Source: Pseudomonas sp. VD-NE ins (GTDB lineage: Bacteria; Pseudomonadota; Gammaproteobacteria; Pseudomonadales; Pseudomonadaceae). From it: a stretch of DNA of 64,000 bases. The position numbers and the translations under genes were made by a program. Under the pieces are notes generated by a model, which saw only the letters and a list, made by a program, of their open reading frames with translations, made no database searches and was not told the DNA's origin. The stretch covers positions 2,437,001 to 2,501,000 of the forward strand of contig NZ_CP134772.1 of NCBI RefSeq assembly GCF_031882575.1, in the 5' to 3' direction. Below, one piece after another: positions 44,667 through 53,011 of the stretch (the first letter of the stretch is position 1; the number at the start of each line of letters is the position of its first letter).

Positions 44667-44682
44667 CTCAAGCCCTTACCCT

Positions 44683-44786
44683 TGATCGTTCCCACGCTCT
44701 GCGTGGGAATGCAGCCCGTGACGCTCTGCGTCACTGGACGCGGAGCGTCCCTTGAGGCATTCCCACGCAGAGCGTGGGAACGATCA
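44683..44786. repeat. inverted repeat with 30-base arms
   Basis: Arms 44683-44712 and 44757-44786 are perfect complements, with the core GATCGTTCCCACGC and with inner small hairpins around GTGACGC and GGACGC. A related copy lies at 63747-63852. It stands between the alpha/beta hydrolase gene and glcD. Confidence 0.85.
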
Positions 44787-44802
44787 GGGGCGGGGTGCAT
44801 TG

Positions 44803-45729
44803 TCATCTTTGGCTCCCCAAAAACTCGCGATACAGCCGCGCAGTATTCCCCGGCTGTTCAACCATCGGCATATGCCCGACATGATCCCAGACATCCACGC
44901 GCAGATTGGCGATGCCCTTGCTCCACACCGGCACGCTGCTGACGTCGATCAGCCGATCCTTGCGCCCCCAGAGCAATAGCGCCGGGCACTTGATGTCGGC
45001 GAGTTTCGGCTCCATCGGCGGGCTGGCGCGAAAATCGCGGAAGATCTCCTCCAGTTCATCGCGTTGTTGTTCGTAGCGCTGGGCGATGGCGTCCAGCACC
45101 AGGTTCGGCACCCACGGCGGCGATTCCATGGTCATCGCGTAAAACTGGCGAAACTCTTCCCGCGAGTTGATCAGAAACGGGTTATGCCCGCGCGCCAGAT
45201 GCCGCTCCATGTCGCTGGCCTCGGGCGCGGTGACGCCCGCCGGGTCGATCAATGCCACCGAAGCGATGCGGTCCGGATAAGTCGCCGCCAGCCACGCGGC
45301 AATGTAGCCGCCCATCGAGTTGCCGATTACGTGGACTTTCTCCACGCCGCAAACGTCGAGCAACTGGATCATGCGTTTGGCTTGCAGCGGAATGTCGTAG
45401 CCGCCGCCAGCCTTGAAGCCGGTTTCACCATGGCCGGCGAGGTCCGGGATGATCACCCGGTACTGGCGCACGAAGTGCCGGGAAAAGCGTAGCCACAGGT
45501 TCTTCTCGGCGCTGAAGCCATGCAGCATCAGAATCGCGCTGGCCGCTTCATACGGCCCGCCTTGCCAGGTCGAGACGGTCATCTCGGCGATCGGCACTTC
45601 GATCTTGTGCAATTTGTACAACTTGGCCTCGATGGCCATGTTCAGGTCGTACAGCCAATGACCGACCGCCGGATAACTCAACCAGCTCCAGGCCACGAAA
45701 ACCGCGAGGGCGACAAACAGCAAAAGCAT
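44803..45729 (-). CDS. alpha/beta hydrolase (lipase/esterase type)
   Basis: The 308-residue protein starts with a membrane segment or signal anchor (MLLLFVALAVFVAWSWLSY). The alpha/beta fold follows, with oxyanion motif LMLHGFSAEKNLW, nucleophile elbow VIGNSMGGY, the acid in LWGRKDRLIDV and the histidine in WDHVGHMPMVEQP. It lies 21 bases after the monooxygenase gene. A Baeyer-Villiger enzyme makes esters or lactones that such a hydrolase could open, so the two may form a short degradation route. The natural substrate is unknown. Confidence 0.85.
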   Translation of the reverse strand: MLLLFVALAVFVAWSWLSYPAVGHWLYDLNMAIEAKLYKLHKIEVPIAEMTVSTWQGGPYEAASAILMLHGFSAEKNLWLRFSRHFVRQYRVIIPDLAGHGETGFKAGGGYDIPLQAKRMIQLLDVCGVEKVHVIGNSMGGYIAAWLAATYPDRIASVALIDPAGVTAPEASDMERHLARGHNPFLINSREEFRQFYAMTMESPPWVPNLVLDAIAQRYEQQRDELEEIFRDFRASPPMEPKLADIKCPALLLWGRKDRLIDVSSVPVWSKGIANLRVDVWDHVGHMPMVEQPGNTARLYREFLGSQR

Positions 45730-45750
45730 CGACGTCTTCCTTTTACGTGT

Positions 45751-47205
45751 TCAGGACAGAATGTGGTCGGCCGGTTTCAGCGCCCGGGTCAAGCGGTGAT
45801 AGCTGAAACTGAAGCCGGGAAACATCGCGATCACATGACCGCTCTTGCTTTGATACCAACTGTGGCAGCCGCCGGACTTCCAGACCGTGCGCTGCATTTC
45901 CCGATGAATCATCTCAGTGTAGGTACGTTCCGCTTCACGGCGCACTTCGATGCTGCGCAGACCCTTCGCTTGCACGGTGCGAATGCAGTCGAGGATGTAG
46001 TTCATCTGCGACTCGATGATGAACAGCGCCGAGGTATGACCGATGCCGGTGTTCGGGCCGGTGACGATAAACAGGTTGGGAAAGTCCGGCAGGCTGGTGC
46101 CCAGATACGCGCGCGGGTATTGCGCCCAGACCTCTCTGAGTTGCACGGCGTTTTTTCCGCTGACCGGGTAGGAAATCACCCCGTCGGTGGCGTCGTAACC
46201 GGTCGACCAGACGATCAGATCAACATCGATGTGCTGACCGTCCTCAGTGTTGATCCCGGTTTCGTCCATGGAAGCGATGCCTTGCTCGCGGGTATGCAAG
46301 GTGACATTGGGACGACTCAGCGCCGGGTAATAAGTGCTGGACACCAGTACCCGTTTGCAGCCGATGGTGAAGTCCGGGGTGAGTTTTTCTCGTAGCGCCG
46401 GGTCCGGCACCTGGCGTTTGAGAAAACGCAGGGCGTGCTGCTGGACCATGTGAATCGCTGCTTTCGAATATTTGAACGCGATGACCCGGGTTTCGAATTG
46501 CCAGTAAATCAGCCAGCGCAACAGTTTGTAGGCGGGTTTCAGGCCAAGCAACCAGCGCTGTAACGGCCCGAACTGGCGGTCGGCGCGGGGCAGCACCCAA
46601 TGCGGCGTGCGCTGAAACACGTGCAATTGCTCGACCTGCGACGCAATCGCCGGAATCACCTGCACCGCACTGGCGCCGCTGCCGACGATTGCCACGCGTT
46701 TACCGTGGTGGTCGTAGCTGTGATCCCAGTTGTTCGTATGAAAAGTCTTGCCTTGAAAGCGATCCTGGCCAGGAAAGTGTGGGGTGACCGGTTGGCTCAA
46801 TGGCCCGGTGGCATTGATCAGGAACTGCGCATAAAGGGTGCCTTTGCTGGCGGTGTGCACGGCCCAGCGTTTTTCCGTGTCGTCCCATTCGACGCGCTCG
46901 ACATTGGCCTCCAACTCCACGCGCTCACGCAAACCGAACTGCTCGATGACATGCTCGGTGTAGCGCTGCAATTCGGCTTGCCCGGCGAACATCTGCGACC
47001 AGCGGTACGGCGCGAACGATAGCGAATACAGCGGCGACGGCACGTCCACCGCCGCGCCGGGGTAGGTGTTCTGGCACCAGGTGCCGCCAAAGAAGTTCCG
47101 TCGTTCCAGCAGGCGAAAATCGTCGATCCCGGCCTTGAGCAGGTTGACCGCAGCACATTGACCGCCAAAACCGCTGCCAATGATCAACACGTGATAGGTG
47201 TGCAT
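45751..47205 (-). CDS. flavin monooxygenase of the Baeyer-Villiger type
   Basis: A 484-residue class B flavoprotein. It has an FAD motif IIGSGFGGQCA at the start, GGTWCQNTYPGAAVDVPS, the Baeyer-Villiger fingerprint FQGKTFHTNNWDH (FxGxxxHxxxW, with D in the last position), an NADPH motif VAIVGSGASAVQ, and the ATG-like DLIVWSTGYDATDG. It should insert oxygen next to a ketone or act on another soft nucleophile. ATG at 47205 is used. It is probably co-transcribed with the hydrolase. Confidence 0.88.
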   Translation of the reverse strand: MHTYHVLIIGSGFGGQCAAVNLLKAGIDDFRLLERRNFFGGTWCQNTYPGAAVDVPSPLYSLSFAPYRWSQMFAGQAELQRYTEHVIEQFGLRERVELEANVERVEWDDTEKRWAVHTASKGTLYAQFLINATGPLSQPVTPHFPGQDRFQGKTFHTNNWDHSYDHHGKRVAIVGSGASAVQVIPAIASQVEQLHVFQRTPHWVLPRADRQFGPLQRWLLGLKPAYKLLRWLIYWQFETRVIAFKYSKAAIHMVQQHALRFLKRQVPDPALREKLTPDFTIGCKRVLVSSTYYPALSRPNVTLHTREQGIASMDETGINTEDGQHIDVDLIVWSTGYDATDGVISYPVSGKNAVQLREVWAQYPRAYLGTSLPDFPNLFIVTGPNTGIGHTSALFIIESQMNYILDCIRTVQAKGLRSIEVRREAERTYTEMIHREMQRTVWKSGGCHSWYQSKSGHVIAMFPGFSFSYHRLTRALKPADHILS

Positions 47206-47382
47206 GGGCCTCCTTCTTATAGTTGTTTTTCCATTTTGCTCCTTTCATGTATAGCCAAATATTTGCACTGTGTGCGGCCCTGATGTCGCTCTATTCAGCC
47301 CGCTGGCCGGTGATGGCTATTTAACGTCGCCCTGTTAGACTTCCAGCACATCCGTCCTGCGGTGTGCGTGATCGAGGTCCTT

Positions 47383-48456
47383 ATGGGAAATACCGGAGGA
47401 AAGGGACTTTCATTGGCCAGGAGGCTTTATACGTCGCGCATCCTCGGGTTGATTCTGGGGCTCGTGTGCGTGAGCGTGGCGATGTACTCGCTCGATCCGC
47501 CACTGTGGGTCTGGGCGCTGATGCTCTTCAACGGCCTGGTCTGGCCACATCTGGCGTTTCAATGGGCACGCCGCGCCCGGGTTCCTTACCACGCTGAACA
47601 CCGCAATCTGTTGATCGACGCTTTTTTCGGCGGCTTTTGGCTTGCCGCCATGCATTTCAATCCGCTACCCACGGCGACGACCATTTCGATGATGGCGATG
47701 AACAACGTCGCGATCGGCGGTTCACGCTTTCTATTGGCAGGCTCGGCGGCGCAGTTGCTCGGGGTCGGCGTCGGGCTGGTGGTCTTTGCTCCGGCATTCG
47801 TTCCGCAGACCTCGCCTGCGCAAATGTACGCCTGTTTTCCGTTGCTGCTGCTGTACCCGTTGGCGCTGGGCTGGATCTGCTTTCGCCAGGCCTACACCCT
47901 CGGTCGGCATAAACGCGAATTGCTTGCCCTGAGCCGCACCGACAGCCTGACCGGGTTGCTCAACCACGGCGCCTGGAAGGATCAGCTGGAGATCGCTTTT
48001 CAGCGTTGCAAACGGCAGAAACAGGGCGCGGCGATTGCGTTGATCGACATCGATCACTTCAAGGCGATCAACGATACCTACGGCCATGTTGCCGGCGACA
48101 TTGTGTTGCGCCAGTTGAGCAAGTTGCTCAAGCAGAACCTGCGAGCGACAGACGTTGCCGGGCGTTACGGCGGTGATGAGTTCTGCGTGATTTTGCCGGA
48201 TCTGCCGCTGTTCAACGCCGCGCAGGCGATGGAAGCGTTGCGCGAGCGTTTCGCGATTCTGGGTTATGAGCAGAATCCGGCGTTGAAGGTCAGTTTGAGT
48301 ATCGGCCTGGCGGCGTACGATCCGGCGCATGCCGACGCGACACGCTGGCTCAATGATGCCGATCAGGCGTTGTACGAGGCCAAGGCGAGCGGACGTAACC
48401 GGGTGATCTGCAATTGCGATGACAAGCCCCGGCAGCCGTTGCTGGATTCGGTTTGA
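47383..48456 (+). CDS. MASE2-GGDEF diguanylate cyclase
   Basis: A 357-residue protein with an N-terminal MASE2-like membrane sensor of about five or six segments (residues 15-165) and a C-terminal GGDEF domain (RTDSLTGLLNHGAW, ALIDIDHFKAINDTYGH, GRYGGDEFCVILP). The active-site GGDEF is intact. RATD lies five residues before it, so the inhibitory I-site is also present. It should make cyclic di-GMP and be feedback-controlled. ATG at 47383 is behind GAGG. The membrane layout matches AdrA-type cyclases that stimulate polysaccharide production. Confidence 0.9.
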   Translation: MGNTGGKGLSLARRLYTSRILGLILGLVCVSVAMYSLDPPLWVWALMLFNGLVWPHLAFQWARRARVPYHAEHRNLLIDAFFGGFWLAAMHFNPLPTATTISMMAMNNVAIGGSRFLLAGSAAQLLGVGVGLVVFAPAFVPQTSPAQMYACFPLLLLYPLALGWICFRQAYTLGRHKRELLALSRTDSLTGLLNHGAWKDQLEIAFQRCKRQKQGAAIALIDIDHFKAINDTYGHVAGDIVLRQLSKLLKQNLRATDVAGRYGGDEFCVILPDLPLFNAAQAMEALRERFAILGYEQNPALKVSLSIGLAAYDPAHADATRWLNDADQALYEAKASGRNRVICNCDDKPRQPLLDSV

Positions 48457-48477
48457 TCCGCATCACCACAAATCCAT

Positions 48478-48567
48478 TGTGGGAGCGAGCCTGCTCGCGA
48501 AAGCGCTGGGTCAGCCAAGATTGATATCGCCTGACACGACGCCTTCGCGAGCAGGCTCGCTCCCACA
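48478..48567. repeat. paired REP palindromes (REPIN)
   Basis: Perfect 24-base arms at 48478-48501 and 48544-48567 carry GGGAGCGAGCCTGCTCGCGA and its complement. This is the second REP type of the window, also seen in damaged form at 60820-60900. It lies just after the diguanylate cyclase gene. Confidence 0.88.
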
Positions 48568-48669
48568 GGGTTTTGTGTTGTCGGTTAGATCAGTGTCGCA
48601 TTCGGTGTAGAGCCTCGCGCCGATGTCGGGTACGGTTAAAACTCCCCGACGCGAAACAAGGATCGCTTC

Positions 48670-49908
48670 ATGACGTTCTCATTTTCTCGCTCCCTGCTGG
48701 CCGCCAGCCTCGGCCTGTCTCTCGCCTTCTCCGCTGCCCACGCCTTCGCCGAACCGCACAAACAAGTGCTCGCCGATGCCGAGCAATACCAGCCAGAAGC
48801 CCTGAAGCTGCTGGAGCGGCTGGTCAATATCGACTCCGGTTCCGGCTATGAACCCGGCCTCAAGCAAGTCAGCGACATCGCTATCGATGAGCTGAAAAAG
48901 CTCGGCGCCACCATCGAACTGGTGCCCAACACGCCGGAAAAATCCAACCATGTGCTGGCAACGCTGAAAGGCACCGGCAAGGCAAAAATCCTCCTGATGG
49001 CGCACATGGACACGGTGTTCAAGGAAGGTTCGGCGGCCGAGCGGCCGTTTCACATCAAGGATGGCCGCGCTTACGGGCCAGGGGTGATGGATGACAAGGG
49101 CGGCATCGTCGCCGGGATCTATGCGCTGAAAGTCCTGAAAAACCTCGACTTCAAGGACTACGCGCAAATCACCTTCCTGCTCGACGCCAGTGAAGAAACC
49201 GGCTCGGACGTCGCCACCGACCTGATCAAGAAAACCGCCAAACAGCACGACGTGACCCTCAACCTTGAGCCGGGCCGCCCGGCCGATGGCCTGGTGGTGT
49301 GGCGCAAGGGCAGCGCGACGGCGCTGGTCGAGGTCAAGGGCAAAGCCGCACACGCCGGCGTCGCGCCGGAACTGGGGCGCAACGCGGCGATGGAAGCGGC
49401 GCACCAGATTCTGCAACTGGGCAAGCTCGGCGATGCGGATAAGAAAACGACCATCAACTTCACCGTGCTCAAGGCCGGCGACCGCACCAACGTGATTCCC
49501 GATCAAGCCACGGCCAAGGCTGACGTGCGCGCGGCAGTGCCGGAGGAATTTGACCGGATTGAGAAGGATCTGGCGCGGGTGTCGCAGGACAAATTAATTC
49601 CTGAGACTGAAGTGAAGACTTCTCTGCAACGCGGCTTGCCACCGATGCCGCAGACGGCCGAGTCGGATCGTCTGATGGCCATGGCTCAGGGGATTTATGG
49701 CGAGATTGGCCGCAAGTTGACGGAGGAGGGCAGTGGCGGTGCGGCGGATGCCAGTCTGTCCGCTGGAGTCGGCACGCCGACGCTGGATGGTTTCGGGATT
49801 GTTGGCGGCAATATCCACACGCCGGAGGAATACGCCGAAGTGGCGAGCGTGGCGCCGCGGATTTATCTGTTGTCGCGGATGATTATGGAGTTGGCCAAGC
49901 CGCGGTGA
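48670..49908 (+). CDS. periplasmic M20 carboxypeptidase (carboxypeptidase G2-like)
   Basis: The 412-residue precursor has a Sec signal peptide (cleavage after AHAFA). It shows M20 zinc motifs LLMAHMDTVF, YGPGVMDDKGGIVAG (bridging Asp), DASEETGSD (catalytic Glu) and a dimerisation domain with AAHAGVAPELGRNAAMEA. Length and motifs match the glutamate carboxypeptidase G2 of Pseudomonas, which removes the terminal glutamate from folates and similar compounds. The natural role here is probably glutamate or peptide scavenging. ATG at 48670 is the only start that gives the signal peptide. Confidence 0.88.
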   Translation: MTFSFSRSLLAASLGLSLAFSAAHAFAEPHKQVLADAEQYQPEALKLLERLVNIDSGSGYEPGLKQVSDIAIDELKKLGATIELVPNTPEKSNHVLATLKGTGKAKILLMAHMDTVFKEGSAAERPFHIKDGRAYGPGVMDDKGGIVAGIYALKVLKNLDFKDYAQITFLLDASEETGSDVATDLIKKTAKQHDVTLNLEPGRPADGLVVWRKGSATALVEVKGKAAHAGVAPELGRNAAMEAAHQILQLGKLGDADKKTTINFTVLKAGDRTNVIPDQATAKADVRAAVPEEFDRIEKDLARVSQDKLIPETEVKTSLQRGLPPMPQTAESDRLMAMAQGIYGEIGRKLTEEGSGGAADASLSAGVGTPTLDGFGIVGGNIHTPEEYAEVASVAPRIYLLSRMIMELAKPR

Positions 49909-49955
49909 GTGGGTTTGTGGTGTGACTGATGCGGGTGGGGTGTCAGGTGCATTTG

Positions 49956-50269
49956 CCCTCACCCTAACCCTCTCCCGGAGGGAGTGGGGACTGACCGTGT
50001 TGTTTGTGGTCCATGTGGCAACCGGCAGATCAAGTTGAATTCAAATTTGCATTCAACGCGGTCCCTCACGTCGGCGTAGATCCAGAGCATCCCCCAATCG
50101 GTTCCCTCTCCCGAGGGAGAGGACTGACCGTGTTGTTTGTGGTCCATGTGGCAACCGGCAGATCAAGTTGAATGCAAATTCGCATTCAACGCGGTCTCTC
50201 ACGTCGGCGTAGCTCCAGAGCATCCCCCAATCAGTCCCCTCTCCCTCTGGGAGAGGGCTAGGGTGAGGG
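49956..50269. repeat. composite element: two 133-base tandem copies with inverted ends
   Basis: The ends CCCTCACCCTAACCCTCTCC (from 49956) and GGAGAGGGCTAGGGTGAGGG (to 50269) are inverted copies with one mismatch. Inside are two direct copies with a period of 133 bases, starting CTGACCGTG at 49991 and 50124. The copies differ by only a few bases. Each contains TTGAAT...ATTCAA inverted half-sites (about 50034-50055 and 50167-50188). It is non-coding. Confidence 0.85.
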
Positions 50270-50339
50270 GCTTTTGTGGGAAAAATGGAAGTCGCGAACG
50301 GCGTACAAAAAATACCGAAAAGTCCGACAGAAGCGCTCA

Positions 50340-50368
50340 TTGCGGCCGTTGAGCGCGGCTCTTATAGT
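50340..50368 (+). promoter_or_regulatory. possible sigma-70 promoter of the small gene
   Basis: TTGCGG (50340-50345) and TATAGT (50363-50368) are 17 bases apart, the best spacing for sigma 70. The -10 box fits well and the -35 box only moderately. Transcription would begin about 70 bases before the gene at 50444. Confidence 0.4.
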
Positions 50369-50443
50369 CTCGGCTCGCAGAAAACTCTGCGACGATCTTG
50401 GCCGGTCGAATACAGCACCTGACCCCTATTTGGAGTGAACTCT

Positions 50444-50746
50444 ATGACCGACCAAGTAATGCCCCGCTTCCTCCCCATCGACACCTACGACGCCGAATCC
50501 CCGGTGCTCTTCCTCAACACTCACTCAGAACTCAGCGACATGGCCGCCTGTGCGATGCACCGGTTTGTGGTCGTGCGCGATCTGGCCGACACCTTCGCCA
50601 GTCTCAACCTCAAGGGCATTTCCGATTGTGATCTGACGCGGGTGACCAGCGCGGTGCATCTGTTGATGCGCGAGGGCTGTGCGATTCTGAATGTGATTCA
50701 GGCGCGGGCGGTGCAGCGGGAAGAGGCTTACAAGACGCCGGTTTAG
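50444..50746 (+). CDS. small protein of unknown function
   Basis: A 100-residue soluble protein, MTDQVMPRFLPIDTYDAE at the start, predicted to be helical with the hydrophobic stretch VTSAVHLLMREGCAILNVI. GGAG lies eight bases before ATG at 50444, which decides it over a GTG three codons earlier. It stands alone, with a repeat before and a REPIN after it. I cannot assign a family. Confidence 0.7.
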   Translation: MTDQVMPRFLPIDTYDAESPVLFLNTHSELSDMAACAMHRFVVVRDLADTFASLNLKGISDCDLTRVTSAVHLLMREGCAILNVIQARAVQREEAYKTPV

Positions 50747-50764
50747 CGCTGTAGCGGCAGGCCT

Positions 50765-50858
50765 CATCGCTGGCAAGCCAGCTCCCACAGGGTTTGGTGT
50801 TGAACCATCAATTGATGTCGAACCGCATAACCTGTGGGAGCCTGGCTTGCCAGCGATG
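50765..50858. repeat. paired REP palindromes (REPIN)
   Basis: Arms 50765-50790 and 50832-50858 are inverted copies with a one-base insertion. They are of the same type as the pair at 20416-20508. They lie between the small gene and the oxaloacetate decarboxylase gene, which converge. Confidence 0.85.
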
Positions 50859-50878
50859 GCGTCAGCCCGGCCAACCCA

Positions 50879-51748
50879 TCACTCCTTGACGCTCATGTAT
50901 TCCTTGGCCCAGAGAATGTATTCCTCCGGCTGTGTATAGGTGTGCGTCAACTCGGTCGCGCTTAGATCGGAAGCCTGGGTAAAGATCTGCCGCTGTTCAC
51001 GCAAGCTGTCATACGTCGCTTTGATCGCCGCAAAGTACGCACCATGGCCATCAATGGTCACACGCACACCGAGTTCGGCCAGACGTTTGTCGTCGCGCAG
51101 TGCCGGGTTGCCGTAGGTCACCAGCATCAACGGTACGGTCAGGTGTTCGGCGATTTGCTCAAGCTGATCGAAATCCTGAATGCCGACCATGCAGATGCCG
51201 TCAGCCCCGGCCGCCTGATATTGGCGAGTGCGGCTGATGATTTCCTGGTTCGGCAAGATGCCGGCATTGGTACGGGCGATGATCGCCATTTCCGTATCAA
51301 CCCGGGCTTCCAGCGCCGCGCGGATCTTGCCGACGCCTTCGGCAACGGTGATCAGGTCGGTGGATTTGCGGCCGAATTGTGCTGGCAGCAAGGTGTCTTC
51401 GATGGTCAGGGCGGCGACGCCGGCGCGTTCCAGTTCGACGATGGTGCGCATCACGTTGAGGGCGTTGCCGTAGCCGTGGTCGGCGTCGGCGATCACCGGC
51501 AGTTGGGCGACACGGCCGATGCGGGTGGCCTGTTCGGCGAACTCGCTGAGGGTGATCAGGGCAAAGTCCGGGGCACCGAGCACCTGCAACGAGGCCACGG
51601 AACCGCCGAGAATCCCCACTTCAAAACCCAGGTCAGCGGCAATGCGCGCGGACATCGGATCGAACACCGACGCCGTGTGATAGCAGGTGTCAGAGGCCAG
51701 CAGTTGACGGAAATTACGGCGCAAATCTTGATGGGAAAGCCTGGTCAT
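50879..51748 (-). CDS. oxaloacetate decarboxylase of the PEP mutase/isocitrate lyase family
   Basis: A 289-residue member of the isocitrate lyase superfamily with [40 protein letters not shown] (metal site), [15 protein letters not shown] and IIARTNAG. Sequence and length fit the Pseudomonas oxaloacetate decarboxylase subgroup, in which the loop cysteine of lyases is absent. It turns oxaloacetate into pyruvate. ATG at 51748 is taken; the upstream frame extension has no ribosome site. It is monocistronic. Confidence 0.85.
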   Translation of the reverse strand: MTRLSHQDLRRNFRQLLASDTCYHTASVFDPMSARIAADLGFEVGILGGSVASLQVLGAPDFALITLSEFAEQATRIGRVAQLPVIADADHGYGNALNVMRTIVELERAGVAALTIEDTLLPAQFGRKSTDLITVAEGVGKIRAALEARVDTEMAIIARTNAGILPNQEIISRTRQYQAAGADGICMVGIQDFDQLEQIAEHLTVPLMLVTYGNPALRDDKRLAELGVRVTIDGHGAYFAAIKATYDSLREQRQIFTQASDLSATELTHTYTQPEEYILWAKEYMSVKE

Positions 51749-51915
51749 ACGAGTTCCACCAATACAAAGGAATGGAAAGGCTTGAACAAAGGTGTCAACG
51801 CCGAAGAATGAAAAGGCTATCACGCGAATGGGTCAATGATCATGACGAATTTGCAAGGGACAGGTTGTCGCGGACGCTTTTGCTGAAAGGATTTACCTTT
51901 TTGCGGTGATGACCG

Positions 51916-52950
51916 TCAGGCCGCCACCGCCTGTTGCTGTTGATTGGGCAGCATCGCCGCGCGTACCGAATTGCCCGGTTGCAGTTGCAGGCGCTTGGCG
52001 GTGAGGCGGTCGATGACCAGGCTGCTGCCGACCCGGCGGGCGCGGGCGACGGTGATGCGGCAGTTTTCCAGACGGCGGTTGTGAATCAGCCACAGCGGTG
52101 CCTGTTCATCCGGGCTGCCGAGGCTCAGGGTCAGCTCGACGCTCTCGCGCACGGTGCGGATCGAGCGCACCGGCGCTTCGATCACCGGGCCGCCGTCAAA
52201 GATGTCGATGTAGCCTTTGTGGGTAAAACCTTCGGCCTGAAGGATTTTCAGCGCCGGCTCGGTATTCGGGTGTGCCTGGCCGATCGCCGCCTGGGCCTGT
52301 TCGGTGAGCATGCAGGTATACAGCGGCTGGCGCGGCATCAGTTCGGCGATGAACGATTTGTTGCCAAGGCCCGACAAGTGATCGGCATGGCTGAAGTCCA
52401 TTTGAAAGAAATGCCGGCCCAGACTGTCCCAGAACGGCGAACAACCGTGTTCATCGGCACTGCCGCGCAGTTCGGCAATCATCTTCTCACCGAACAGATG
52501 CGGGAACTCGGCAACGAACAGCAAACGTCCCAGCGACAGCAGGCGGCCGTTGCTGCCGTGACGCTGGTCATGGCCGAGAAACAGCGAGCACAGCTCGGAT
52601 TGGCCGGTCAGTTCGTTGTTGAGAAACAGCGTCGGAATCTGCCGCTGAATACCCAGATCCGGCGCCGAACTCACGGTCAACCCGACCCGATAGTTGTACC
52701 AGGGCTCGCGCAAGCCGACCGCTCCGGCCAGGGCGCTGACGCCGACCACGCGCATGTCGTCGTCTTCGAGCACAAACAGATAGTCCGCGTCGGCCCGTTC
52801 CACTTGTTCGGCGAACGCCCGTTGTGCCCAACGGACCCGGTGGGACAGGCGATCTTCGTTGGCCGGCAGGGTGGTGAACCCCGGGCCGGCCTGTTGCACC
52901 AGCGCCATCAAGGCTGGCAGGTCGCTGACTTTGACCGGGCGGACAATCAT
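51916..52950 (-). CDS. arginine succinyltransferase beta-subunit-like protein (AruG type)
   Basis: The 344-residue protein follows the AstA family: MIVRPVKVSDLPALMALV, GFTTLPANEDRLSHRVRWAQRAF, YLFVLEDDDMRVVGVSALAGAVGLREPWYNYRVG and ELCSLFLGHDQRHGSNGRLLSLGRLLF. AAGGAG precedes ATG at 52950. It is the partner of the gene at 53012, 61 bases upstream. The remaining arginine succinyltransferase pathway genes are missing here, so the true substrate could be arginine, ornithine or another amine. It uses succinyl-CoA in known members. Confidence 0.85.
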   Translation of the reverse strand: MIVRPVKVSDLPALMALVQQAGPGFTTLPANEDRLSHRVRWAQRAFAEQVERADADYLFVLEDDDMRVVGVSALAGAVGLREPWYNYRVGLTVSSAPDLGIQRQIPTLFLNNELTGQSELCSLFLGHDQRHGSNGRLLSLGRLLFVAEFPHLFGEKMIAELRGSADEHGCSPFWDSLGRHFFQMDFSHADHLSGLGNKSFIAELMPRQPLYTCMLTEQAQAAIGQAHPNTEPALKILQAEGFTHKGYIDIFDGGPVIEAPVRSIRTVRESVELTLSLGSPDEQAPLWLIHNRRLENCRITVARARRVGSSLVIDRLTAKRLQLQPGNSVRAAMLPNQQQQAVAA

Positions 52951-53011
52951 GCTGTAACTCCTTCTGCGCGCCTGTTCGGGCACTGTCGTTGGCTGCGCAA
53001 CCGCGCGGGCT

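Larger units (their letters stand above)
49909..50443. other. gap filled by a composite repeat and a promoter
   Basis: No gene was found in these 535 bases. The repeat at 49956-50269 fills most of them. A possible sigma-70 promoter at 50340-50368 serves the small gene at 50444. Confidence 0.6.

Noticed and set aside
49956..50269. Tandem repeat considered as a CRISPR array
   Set aside because: The unit is 133 bases long, occurs only twice and has no short repeat with unique spacers. No cas genes are in the window.
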